64,000 nucleotides of DNA from Prunus persica (Eukaryota > Streptophyta > Magnoliopsida > Rosales > Rosaceae): the NCBI RefSeq assembly GCF_000346465.2, contig NC_034009.1, forward strand, positions 18,021,077 to 18,085,076, read 5' to 3'. The notes below the pieces were generated by a model that worked only from the letters and a program-made list of their open reading frames with translations, made no database searches and was not told the DNA's origin. The position numbers were made by a program, and so were the translations under genes. How positions within the stretch are numbered: the stretch's first letter is position 1; each line of letters starts with the position of its first letter. Shown here piece by piece: positions 33,851-43,722 of this stretch.

Positions 33851-35904
33851 GTGTCTCTATCTTCATCTTGTAATATTTATAAGGTCTTTAAAAATGTCTG
33901 CAAGCTAATATTATCTAAGATAAATTTCCATATTGAAAAAATTCCCTAAGAATAAATTTAAGCATATATTTAATGTTATTTATTATTTTATAATGGAGTA
34001 GTATTTTGTTGTTGTTATATGTTATGGAGTTTTATTATTATTCACTTCGAGTTTTAATATTGTTCATTATATGTGATACTAAGTTTGAATTTTAATAGGA
34101 ATTCTTTATATGTGGTACTAAGTTACTCATACACTAGCCTCTCTGCACGCGCTTCCGCGCTTGCCAGAGGTTTTTTAAAAAAAATAAGTAAATTTATTTT
34201 AGAATTAAAAAAGATAATAGGTAGTTGTGTTCCATAAAAATAGGATCCATTATCTGCTTTTTCTTTTTCTTTTAATTTTTTTAAATATGAAAAAGTGTGA
34301 ATTTATCATATTATCATCATTTAATTAATAATTTGAATTCTTAATGTTTGCATTAACCAAGGGCATTTTTTGGTATTTTGAATGTTTCACCATTCTCTGC
34401 CTTTTGCTTTATATATATAGATTTTATCTTTGGTTTTTTGGCTAAGCTCATATATTTGATCATATGTATCAAGTGTAATATATTGAAGTAAATTATTATA
34501 ACTAAAAAATTATGGTATGTTTAATTTTCTTTCACTAATTACTAGATATTTTCTAAAGTCACAGTGTTTGTCAGGTCGCTGCATAATCAACTTAAATCAC
34601 TCAAACCCACCGTGCCATGCATTTCCTTCCAATTTTTTGTGATAAAATAATAGACAATTGACTAAGTAAACATCCTCTAAAGTTTCAATAAAAATTCCCA
34701 AGTTTTTCTCACAATTTCGGTGATTTTTATTCAATTTTTATCGATATCGATATTTTCTCGATATTTCCATCGATATATCCGTGTTTTTGGACCACCGATA
34801 TTTCCAAAACTCCCGATATTTTATTCCTTACTCACAACGCATGCCATTAGATTTTCTCTACATTACTTTATATTCTATTACCTAAATTTTCTTCTAAAGG
34901 GGTTACGCCAGGGGTTTTTTTTTGGTGGGTTTTAAAAGTGGAGAGAGATTTGTTAAAATCCTTTAAACCTCATGAGTTGTTTCTGTAATTATCCCTAATT
35001 TTATTGTGTAGGATATCTTAGTTTTGATTTTTTTTAAAGGCATCTAAATATTGATTTGTCATTGTTTAAGGGTAATTTTGATATATAATTTTTTTGTATA
35101 TAAAACAAAAGGCCTTTGTTTTATTTTGTTTTATTTGCCATATTTAGGAAGGGGAGGGGAATTTTCTCACACACACATTGTCAAGGTACCATGGGAGTTC
35201 CAAACAAAAAGCCTTTATGATTAAATTTTCCCCGAGTTGTTGTCATTTAAAGAAAATATATATGTATATATATGGCTTATTATTACAAAATGTCCCTAAG
35301 ATTTATGAAACTATCATATTGCATCCTTAATATTTTTTTTGTCACTCGTGGTCCTCAAGATTAGTATGTGCGATCAGAAATGGTCCCTACCGTTAGGTTC
35401 TATCAAAAAATCATTAGTTTGCTAATGTGACATATATATAAATCACAAAACATCCTTGAGGTTCACACACCTTTCACAAATGATCCATACAAAATTTTTT
35501 AATTTTTTTAATTTAAAATTCATAAAATTTTGGTTTTCCTTTTAAAATTCATATATGTATATATATATATATTTCAAAGTCAACGGGATCTAACCCAATG
35601 AAAAATAGCTTTAATTTATAGACTAGTGGTCTCATGTTCAAACCCCCTATAACACCTTAATTAATTTGTGTAAGAAAGCCTCTTCTTTAGATTATTCTTG
35701 TACTAAAAAAGAAAGAAAGAATTTCAAAATAACACTACTTCATTATAAATGGACAAATACATAAAATAATAGTCTATATTAGAATAAAAATATTTAAAGA
35801 AATAAAAAAATAAATAAGAGTTCATTTCCAACAAAAGTTTGTACATATAAAGATAAAATAAAAAGCAATTATAAATAAAGAAAAATCTAATGGCATGCGT
35901 TGAG
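33851..35904. other. AT-rich repeat-derived stretch
   Basis: No gene seen. It contains dense ATCGATATTATCG-type palindromic motifs on the left (33590-33745) and again near 34740-34820. An inverted pair ACGCATGCCATTAGATTTTC lies at about 34838 and 35885-35903. A Mutator-type terminal phrase (ACAAAATGTCCCTAAGATTT) starts near 35287 without a matching right arm. A TATATA run lies near 35553. Confidence 0.5.
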
Positions 35905-35940
35905 AGCACGGGTCGATACAAATAAAGCAAAATCTGTGTG

Positions 35941-36087
35941 TGTTGTAAAATATATGGTGGAGCCCACCTCTACACCTCTACTTGCCTATAAATAGGCTTC
36001 TCCCTCTACTTGTATTATACATAGAAATAAGAATGAAGAAACTCTCTCTCTCTCAATTTCCTCTCCAATTTCTCTAGATTTATAACA
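35941..36087 (+). repeat. 5' LTR of the Copia-type element
   Basis: 147 bp, TG...CA ends. A TATA box TATAAATAGG lies at 35987-35996, followed by a pyrimidine-rich start region. It ends ATTTATAACA immediately before the primer site. Confidence 0.93.
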
Positions 36088-36101
36088 CGTTATCAGCACG
36101 A
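36088..36101 (+). promoter_or_regulatory. Primer-binding site matching the tRNA-Ile anticodon arm
   Basis: CGTTATCAGCACGA abuts the LTR end. Its complement TCGTGCTGATAACG matches the anticodon stem-loop of eukaryotic tRNA-Ile(AAU), recalled as TCGTGCTAATAACG. The only difference is at wobble position 34, which is inosine in the mature tRNA and would be copied as G. This implies a half-tRNA primer as in Drosophila copia, not a tRNA 3' end. Confidence 0.65.
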
Positions 36102-36127
36102 TTTCTCTATCTCCAAATTCAGAGCCT

Positions 36128-36132
<5 letters not shown>

Positions 36133-36162
<30 letters not shown>

Positions 36163-36195
36163 CTCTCTGTCTCTCTCTCTCTCTGTCTCTCTGTA
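36133..36195. repeat. (CT)n microsatellite in the element leader
   Basis: Interrupted CT run between the primer site and the captured calmodulin-like fragment. Confidence 0.9.
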
Positions 36196-36428
36196 ACTCC
36201 TTCACAGAGCTGATATCTTCGTCTCTCCTGAGGAGATGAGCTTCTCTGCCAAACCTCAAACCTTAACACCCATCTTTTAATCTGGGTCCTCAGTTCCACC
36301 ACCATAAACCACCACCGCCTTAATCGACCCCTTGACCTTGTGTGGGATCGTACAAGCACTTAACCACAAGAGTAAAGGCAAAGGCAGAACCAAAACAAAA
36401 CAAGTAGCCAGAACCAAAACAAGTAGCC

Positions 36429-36814
36429 ATGGCAACCAACGGAACCCCAAGCCCAGCCCAAGCCCCAAAATCCGTCGACGCCAAGCCAGTTGTCACCGAC
36501 GAGGTTCAGAGAGTCTTCAAAAGCTTCGACGCCAATGGTGACGGCAAGATCTCCGTCTCCGAGCTCGGCAACGTGCTCAAGGCCCTCGGCTCCAGCGTCT
36601 CTGCCGATGAGCTTCAGCGTGTCATGGGCAATCTCGACACCGACCGCGACGGCTTCATTTGCCTCGACGAGTTCAACGCCTTCTGGGTCTCCGGCTCCAA
36701 GGACGGCAACGCCGCCGAGCTTTGCGACGCCTTTCAATCTCTACGACCAGGACCGCAACGGCTTCATCTCGGCCAACGAGCTCCATTTGGTGCTCAATCA
36801 ACTCCAACAAATGC
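36429..36814 (+). pseudogene. Captured calmodulin-like (CML27-type) fragment
   Basis: Starts at ATG in a good context (AAGTAGCCATGGCA). It gives MATNGTPSPAQAPKS, then a first EF-hand loop DANGDGKISVSE, a second DTDRDGFICLDE, and a third DQDRNGFISANE. A one-base insertion near 36733 (GCCTTTCAATCTC) shifts the frame between loops two and three. The reading stops matching at about LVLNQL, so the fourth EF-hand is lost and the sequence runs into the permease fragment. Intact family members are about 140-170 residues with four loops and sense calcium. This copy could at most make two loops followed by a foreign tail. Confidence 0.85.
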
Positions 36815-37033
36815 CGTGTGGCTCTGCGCAGCCATCGGTTTGCTGTTTGGACTGCCCATCTTGAAACTTGATGTAGCATTCACAGCCTTCATTTCAGTTA
36901 GTACAATTGGCTGGGTGGGTAGTTATGCGGTGCCAATTTTTGCTAGGCTGGTGATGCTGAAGAGAACTTCAAACCAGGACCCTTTTATTTGGGTAGAGCA
37001 AGCAGGCCAGTTTGCTTGGTGGCCTTCCTGTGG
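36815..37033 (+). pseudogene. Captured BAT1-type amino-acid permease fragment
   Basis: In the frame continuing from the shifted calmodulin-like part it reads AVWLCAAIGLLFGLPILKLD, then ISVSTIGWVGSYAVPIFARL. These match a transmembrane segment pair of plant BAT1 (APC-superfamily bidirectional amino-acid/GABA transporter), from family memory. A one-base deletion near 36956 shifts the frame; the alternative frame gives NFKPGPFYLGRASRPV then CLVAFLW and ends. Only about 73 of roughly 520 residues are present. No intron interrupts it. Confidence 0.75.
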
Positions 37034-37269
37034 AAAACAAAACGGGCAAAAGGCCCTGCTTCGACATTTCAAAGGAGAAGAAAGTTGACTTCCCAGAATT
37101 GGTCTTCCAATTCAAAGGTGGTGCCAAGATGGAATTGCCATCGAAGAATTATTTCTCTATGGTTTCAAGCTCAGGCGTTGTGTGCTTGACCATTGTTACA
37201 GATGGGGTTGTAGGCCCAGGCGGTAATGGTGGACCTGCGATTATCTTGGGCAATTATCAGCAGCAATGA
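37034..37269 (+). pseudogene. Captured aspartyl protease (nepenthesin-like) C-terminal fragment
   Basis: The reading gives PCFDISKEKKVDFPELVFQF, GGAKMELPSKNYF, VVCLTIVTDGVVGP and GGPAIILGNYQQQ, then TGA. This order is the C-terminal part of plant A1-family aspartyl proteases (At4g16563-like), where ILGNYQQQ is usually followed by about 25 more residues. Neither catalytic Asp motif (DTG/DSG) lies in the fragment, so it is inactive. It joins the permease fragment directly at about 37033. Confidence 0.8.
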
Positions 37270-37559
37270 TGAAAGCAAAAGCAGATCCAACAGCAAATCC
37301 ACCGAAAGAAAGAAAAATAAACAATAATAAAGAAAAAAAAATTTTATGCTTTCTATTATTTTATTATTCCTCTACAGTATTTAATAAACCAATTAGTGCA
37401 GGTGTGCAGATTACAGGTGAAAAGCATTCGATTTGAGAGACAAGCATGATGCCTTCCACAAACGATAATAATATTATCTGCTATACTATTTTATCGTGGT
37501 GTTGATTAGAACCCACCAATAATTGCCTTTATTTTATCGCAAATTTACTTTTACTTAAA

Positions 37560-38010
37560 GTATGATGTGGAATTGACCCTCATACTTTATGAAATTTACT
37601 TTACCGCACATTTATTTTATTTACTGTATGGTGTAGGTTTATTACCCATACAACAGTATTTATTTAAAAGGGTGGTGCGGGTTTATCGTCTACGCCTTTA
37701 CTTTTATTTAAATGTATGGAGCAGAATTAGTGCCCATACAAGCACAATTTACTTTACCGCACATTTAATTTTACTTAAAGTATGGTGCGGGATTAACGTC
37801 CATACAGCAAGCAATTTATTTTATGCATTTAATTTACCGCACATTTACATTTATTTAAAAGGGTGGTGCGGGTTTATCGTCCACGCCTTTACTTTTATCT
37901 AAATGTATGGAGCAGAATTAATGCCCATACAAACACCTTAACTTTATGAATTTAATTTACCGCACATTTACATTTATTTAAAGTGTGGTGCGGGTTTATC
38001 GTCCATACCA
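37560..38010. repeat. Tandem repeats, ~65-bp unit in a 191-bp higher-order unit
   Basis: TTTACCGCACATTTA and GGTGGTGCGGGTTTATCGTC recur. The phrase AAAAGGGTGGTGCGGGTTTA is at about 37666 and 37857, spacing 191. Non-coding and internal to the Copia-type element. Confidence 0.85.
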
Positions 38011-38079
38011 GTAATTTATCTACCAGCAATTTATTTTATGGACTAAATGTGCTGTATGATGAGTTTTTACAGTAAGCAG

Positions 38080-38530
38080 ATCAGGACCAGAAGTTCCTTG
38101 ATCCTCATCATACAATTACATCAGGACTTGAAGATCCTTGATGATGATGTTAATATGAGAGCTGGCAGTCTCTCCGGTACTATATTTGTAAACATGTGAT
38201 CGGACTTGAGGGTCCTTGATCCCTGACATGTAAATAAGGACCTGGGGTTCCTTAATGATGTAACAGTACCGTATTGGTTCATAATGCCGTACACATGGAT
38301 GATAACTGTACTGGCAAATGTACTGTACACATAAATAGTGCCGTATACATGAATAGTGATGTATGCATAAATATTTACCATTTTGGGTAAACTATCACTA
38401 TTCAAAAAGGGAACTTGCAGTTCCTTAAACTCATGGATGAGCAATTAAATGAGATGCCAGAAGTTCCTCAAAATATGGACAATTATGTAAGGGCTTGAAG
38501 TCCAGAAATATGTACAGAAAATTGTAAAAA
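38080..38530. repeat. Short dispersed repeats (GAAGTTCCTTGATCC-type)
   Basis: The phrases AGAAGTTCCTTGATCC, GAAGATCCTTGATG, GAGGGTCCTTGATCC and GGGGTTCCTTAATG recur at irregular spacing, with ACTGTACACATAAATAGTGC-like repeats near 38310. No coding content. Confidence 0.6.
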
Positions 38531-38648
38531 TGTCCATACCATGAGAATATGTGATTTTGGCCCGAAGTTCAAAATCTAAGGGGATTGAATGTCCATACCA
38601 TGAGAATATGTGATTTTGGCCAGAAGTTCAAAATCTAACAGTGTTGAG
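38531..38648. repeat. 59-bp tandem duplication
   Basis: TGTCCATACCATGAGAATAT begins at 38531 and again at 38590; the two copies differ at few bases. Confidence 0.9.
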
Positions 38649-39414
38649 AACCTGAAGTTCCAACAATTAAATGGACAACCCTTGAGGTATTATTGCAAAT
38701 TGTGGTACGCCACATATCTCTTTGGCATAAGAGAATGATGAATTGAGACTCCCCACATATTTTGTTATATCTGGGCCGGAAGCTCATGAACCCAAATATA
38801 TGAGATATTAGCGTGGCTTTTACTCAATTCATATTTCATGTCCATTTTGAAAAGGGCAAATAAATTCTGAGTTTGTGTTTAGCCCAGGCCAAAAGTTCTG
38901 GGCTCCCATACGTTGAAATATGAAATTTGGGAGAGTCGATGTGGTTATTTAAACCTATAAGGCACAAGGTTCCAAACCGTCATTTTGAAAAGACGTAAAA
39001 ACCACAGGTGCAAATTTTAAGAATGTGCGCAATTATTATAACTGGAAAGGAGCAAGTTGAAACGCAGTTGCTCCAATCAAGTTTTGCAAAGGCCATATCT
39101 ATAGGAGGAAATATGGCTACAGTTTCCAGGATCCCAATATTATCTCAGATCCCCATATTATCTTTTTCTTTCCCAGAGTCCAAAACTTCATGTGGCCTCT
39201 GACAATGCATGTCGGCACTTTCGACGTTTTCAAAGTATTATTTTCATCAAAAGCCGATCTTACTTTACGGATTTCACGGAGCTACTTTTTCAAAAGTATC
39301 CCGAGAATCTCGCAATTTTCCTGTGGTTAATTTGAAATTCACCGGTTCTACCTATTCATTGTATTTGTGTATAAATGTATTACTAACGAAATTTTCTTTG
39401 CAGAAGACATTCAG

Positions 39415-39514
39415 NNNNNNNNNNNNNNNNNNNNNNNNNNNNNNNNNNNNNNNNNNNNNNNNNNNNNNNNNNNNNNNNNNNNNNNNNNNNNNNNNNNNNN
39501 NNNNNNNNNNNNNN
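39415..39514. other. Assembly gap (100 N)
   Basis: Exactly 100 N within the Copia-type element interior. Unknown sequence may be missing here. Confidence 0.99.
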
Positions 39515-40017
39515 GAAGCGAGACTATCCCTAATCACGTTTCCGCTACATCAGGAAACTGTGAAGGTGATCTTATGCTCTAATCTCCGGAAGTCCTTCTA
39601 GACTAGGAGATATGAGAGCTTATTGTCTGCTCCCACCAGCTTCCTTCCCTGATTGCTTACCTTCTCTTTTTGCATTTTTTCTCTTTCTGTAACTCTCTGA
39701 GGATTATTTGTTTTTGACAGAGAAAAGAGTTGTGATTTTACTATTGCAGGATATAACTAGATCATCAAGCATTACATTTACTGGGCCGATACAAGCTTGA
39801 ATGATACTTGAGAAAAGTTTCTCCCACCTAAGGATGTAAGCAATACTTGTGTTATTTTTTTGCTTATATACTTATTTGATATTTTATCTTGAAAGGTAAC
39901 CAAATGGGAAGATAAGTCCGTTCCAAAAGAATGGCTTGTATGTATCCATGAATTATTAATGCAAATTTTACAGATTGCAAGTTGGATACATTGATAATAC
40001 ACTGCACAGATTAATGT

Positions 40018-41462
40018 TGTTGAGGCCCAAAAAATCCACGCTTCGGCCCAAATAAATTCTCAGCCCAACGCGATATCTTACCGAGAAGAAACCCAATTTG
40101 GGGCACGCGAAAGTTTGCCATATGCGCTTATACACATGCCACGCCAAGCAAATAAACAACATGCCATGCTACAAGCTTAAGTGGGCCCAAGCCACGCAAG
40201 ATGCCCGGGGCTTGCTTGAGTGGGTTGTGGTATGGATGGTAATAGGTCGTCATGAGGCCCATTGATGGGTCAAGAAATGGAGGTTCCGGGTTGCTTGGGA
40301 GCCTCGGAACCCAAGCCCATTTCTTAGGCCCAAACATGTGGGTGAGCACAAAAGAGAAAATAACCCAACCAAAATGACCCAATCAAAGAATAGCCCAACC
40401 AAAAGCCCAATGTTTAATAAAATAGCCCACTTGCTTAAGAAACCACTTTAGCCCATACAAAAACCCCAAAAATAAGCCATAAAATCTCAGCCCTTTGCTG
40501 GAAAAAATAGAAGCCACGTAGAGGTCTGCAGAATCATTGAACAGAGCTGCTGAAGTGACAACACATTGGAAGAGATCAAGTTCCAAAACAAAACACCAGA
40601 GAAACCAATGGGTGTTAACATGCAAGCTGCCAGGAAGAGAGACACTCTCCAAACCAACATACACATCCCAACTCCTTCCCTATCAAAACTGGTCATAGGA
40701 AGGAGTGAGAAAGAAAGGAAAATAAAATGGCTGGAAGTGGAAAACCTCCACTGGAGCAGCCGCGGGAAAGGGGGCCTTGAGCTCCAAAATTCCTAATTTT
40801 GTGCAAATTGATCTGGGAAGTCTACCAAAATAGGAAAAAGTCAAGATAAGAAAGGAAAAGGGAAGGAAAAAACTTGCTAAGTTGGGGAAGAAACCATTAG
40901 GTTTTCTTGGGGAATGAAGGTTTCCCTCAGCTATAAAAGGAGGTCCCTTCCACCTAGCAAAAACGAACCCAGGCTGAGAGAGCAAGCTCCCTCTCTTACT
41001 TGCAAAAATTCAGTAGCCCTATTCACTCTTCTTCTTCGTTCTTCTCTGTTAACAGACTATTTTCAGAGTCTGTCAAGCTGCCGGAAGAAGTAATGCCCTT
41101 CTTTTACCCCTTTTTAGCCAAGATCATCCTGCAAACCTTGTCTCCCTCATCTTAAACACTCCCATTTCTCCCTAGGAAGCCTTATTTTCCTCTTTGGTGC
41201 TCAACTCATGCTGACCTTGCTCCCATGCCACAATCTCCTCATGCTAAGCTAAAACTTTATCTGTAAGCAAGCATAAATCACCTGCAAGCAGCCATCATTT
41301 TCGTTGGTGAAGGTAACCAGAACACTTCCTAAGGCTTTACTGCCCTTTCGAAGTGCTTTTGGGGCTTAATTTTCGAACTCAGGCACAGGGGGCAATTTCA
41401 GTAATTTCCCCTTTACGGCAGCCCAGCCCATTTGCAGCTGCCGGAAGAAAAAGACCCCCACA
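40018..41462 (+). mobile_element. Solo LTR (48436 family) nested in the Copia-type element
   Basis: A complete TG...CA LTR of 1445 bp begins TGTTGAGGCCCAAAAAATCC and ends AGAAAAAGACCCCCACA. The 5-bp duplication AATGT lies on both sides (40013-40017 and 41463-41467), so it is a proper insertion reduced by LTR-LTR recombination. A TATA box (TATAAAAGG) lies at 40932-40940. It must be younger than the host element. Confidence 0.93.
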
Positions 41463-41507
41463 AATGTACCATAAGAACAGAATATGGGTATAGAGTGATC
41501 AATATGA

Positions 41508-41869
41508 TGCACGCCTGTTGCGTAGCAAATGATATGGATTGAAGTCCCGAAAGGACAATCCTTTGACATGTCAATATTGATATTATGCACGCCTAATGCG
41601 TAGCAAATTATATGGGTTAAAGTCCCAGAAATTAATTGACATGTATGTATTAATCTGTGGCATGCCTGCAGCATGACAGATATATGGGTGCACGCCTGTT
41701 GCGTAGCAAATAATATGGATTGAAGTCCCGAAAGGACAATCCTTTAACGTGTCAATATTGATATTATGCACGCCTAATGCGTAGCAAATTATATGGGTTA
41801 AAGTCCCAGAAATTAATTGACATGTATGTATTAATCTGTGGCATGCCTGCAGCATGATAGATATATAGG
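41508..41869. repeat. 181-bp tandem duplication
   Basis: Two copies start TGCACGCCTGTTGCGTAGCA at 41508 and 41689, nearly identical. Each holds a shorter internal repeat (CACGCCTAATGCGTAGCAAA). It belongs to the Copia-type interior, resuming right after the solo LTR. Confidence 0.9.
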
Positions 41870-42793
41870 TTCTAAATGTTCCAACTCTCTAAATAGAGAT
41901 TATCCACGCCCTACTGTAAAATAACGCTCTATTGGAGGTTATAATCCACATTCTCATATAATAAAAGCCCCATGAAGTGGCTTGGGTACCCAAAAGCAAA
42001 GGAATGCTTATAATTGATGCATGCGCATGCACATGAGAATTGTGAGATTATGAATTGATGAATGACAATTTTTGGTTTTGGAGTAGCTACTCAAATCATC
42101 AATGGGCTGTGTTGATTGGAACCACGTTCAATTATTAAATGTCGACAATATTATTGGCCAAAATGGAACGAGGTAATTCCATTATAGATGAGAATGAACG
42201 TGAAAGAACAAACCCACAATACGAACCCCAAAATTTGTTAATACTGAAATTTATACTTGGGTGTTCGGAATAAAAGAGAATATACCTACTTTGTATGACA
42301 CACTGTTTCTGGCAGAAACAAGGAATGTTGGGTTTTCTCCATATTTACAGATTCAATTGCGCCCCCCTTATTACACAATTACGGAGACCAACATATTATC
42401 TTTAAGGGTTATTAAATGCACGGAGCATATCGCCAGAAGCGATTTCCTAAAGATGTATAAATAGCTGGGTAAAAGCTATATAATGTGTCATAAAGTTTAA
42501 TCCCTTTTAGACAAAATCCGTTGAGAGGATTGACAATTGCATAAAGCAAGTCCCTAAAGGACATGTGCTTGAAGCTAAAAATTTGTACTCAATATTAATA
42601 TGCATAAATTACCTCAGTGAGTACATTGATTATAATGTGATTGCAACACATTAAAGTTTCTGCAGAATTCATGAAATATTTGTCTCGATCAAGCATTATA
42701 CCAACGAGATTCTTGCTTATACTAAGAGAGTCTTATCCGTTGGTCCTTAAATGTTTTTCCAGAAGTATACTAGACCAGATAGAGCTCAGCTCC

Positions 42794-43390
42794 ACACTGT
42801 ACTCTTTTTCCTTCATCCAGGTTTTTATCCCATTGGGTTTTTCCTGGTAAGGTTTTAACGAGGCAGTGTCGCTCAAGGGTTTAGGGTATACTATGAAAAT
42901 TTTTATGGTCGCTTACTGGACAAAAGCTAGTCCTAAATTTTTCAGGGGGAGATATTCATCAGGGGGAGCATGGTTTTAATAAAGACCTTCATACACTGTA
43001 CTCTTTTTCCTTCATCCAGGTTTTTATCCCACTGGGTTTTTTTCCTGGTAAGGTTTTAACGAGGCAGTGTCACTCAAGATTGACTCACAGAAGCAGTGTC
43101 AACTACGATATTCAGAAAGCTGATCAACAGTATGACTTAAAGATATTTTGCCAAACATCAGGGGGAGCGCGCTATCAATAAAGATCTTCAAACACTGTAC
43201 TCTTTTTCCTTCGTCCAGGTTTTTATCCCACTGGGTTTTTCCTGGCAAGGTTTTAACGAGGCAGTGTCGCACGTGCGTCAATATACATAGAATTTTATGT
43301 TACACATGATTATGTACTCTTTTTCCCTTTGACCAGTTTTTGTCCCACTGGGTTTTTACTGGCAAGGTTTTTAAAGAGACATATTCTGTA
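42794..43390 (+). repeat. Fourfold 3' block (GTACTCTTTTTCC...GAGGCA)
   Basis: Blocks begin near 42794, 42993, 43192 and 43312. Each holds TTTTTATCCCACTGGGTTTT and AAGGTTTTAACGAGGCA. The first three are about 199 bases apart and separated by CAGGGGGAG purine tracts. Such a block usually appears once downstream of RNase H in plant Copia elements. Confidence 0.85.
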
Positions 43391-43414
43391 TCATTTGTGG
43401 TCTCCAAGGAGGAG

Positions 43415-43565
43415 TGTTGTAAAATATATGGTGGAGCCCACCTCTACACCTCTACTTGCCTATAAATAGGCTTCTCCCTCTACTTGTATTATACATAGAA
43501 ATGAGAATGAAGAAACTCTCTCTCTCTCTCTCAATTTCCTCTCCAATTTCTCTAGATTTATAACA
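43415..43565 (+). repeat. 3' LTR of the Copia-type element
   Basis: 151 bp. Differs from the 5' LTR by one A-to-G change and two extra CT units. Preceded by the purine tract CCAAGGAGGAG and followed by the GTGTG target duplication. Confidence 0.93.
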
Positions 43566-43722
43566 GTGTGTAGATAGTGTGACACCAATGTCATATGTCT
43601 GCTTTTGTAGATTAATTCAGACACACCTAATTTGGTGGACGGTCGGTCGATAATATACACTTCTCCTTCTTTATAATGTTCTCGTGTAAATTGTAATGCT
43701 CCTTCTTTGTAATTAATTTATT

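Larger units (their letters stand above)
35941..43565 (+). mobile_element. Copia-type LTR element carrying host-gene fragments
   Basis: Short LTRs (147 and 151 bp) start TGTTGTAAAATATATGG and end TTTATAACA. The 5-bp target duplication GTGTG flanks them at 35936-35940 and 43566-43570. A primer-binding site follows the 5' LTR directly, and a purine tract AAGGAGGAG precedes the 3' LTR. The two LTRs differ by one substitution and a CT-repeat length change, so the insertion is young. Removing the nested solo LTR and its duplicated target (1450 bp) leaves 6175 bp. No gag or pol domain is visible. Instead there are three host-gene fragments near the 5' end, long tandem-repeat zones, a 100-N gap and a repeated 3' block, so it is non-autonomous. 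Confidence 0.92.

Noticed and set aside
41366..41855. Repeated minus-strand frame starting MLQACHRLIHTC
   Set aside because: Follows the 181-bp tandem duplication inside the Copia-type element; no known protein.
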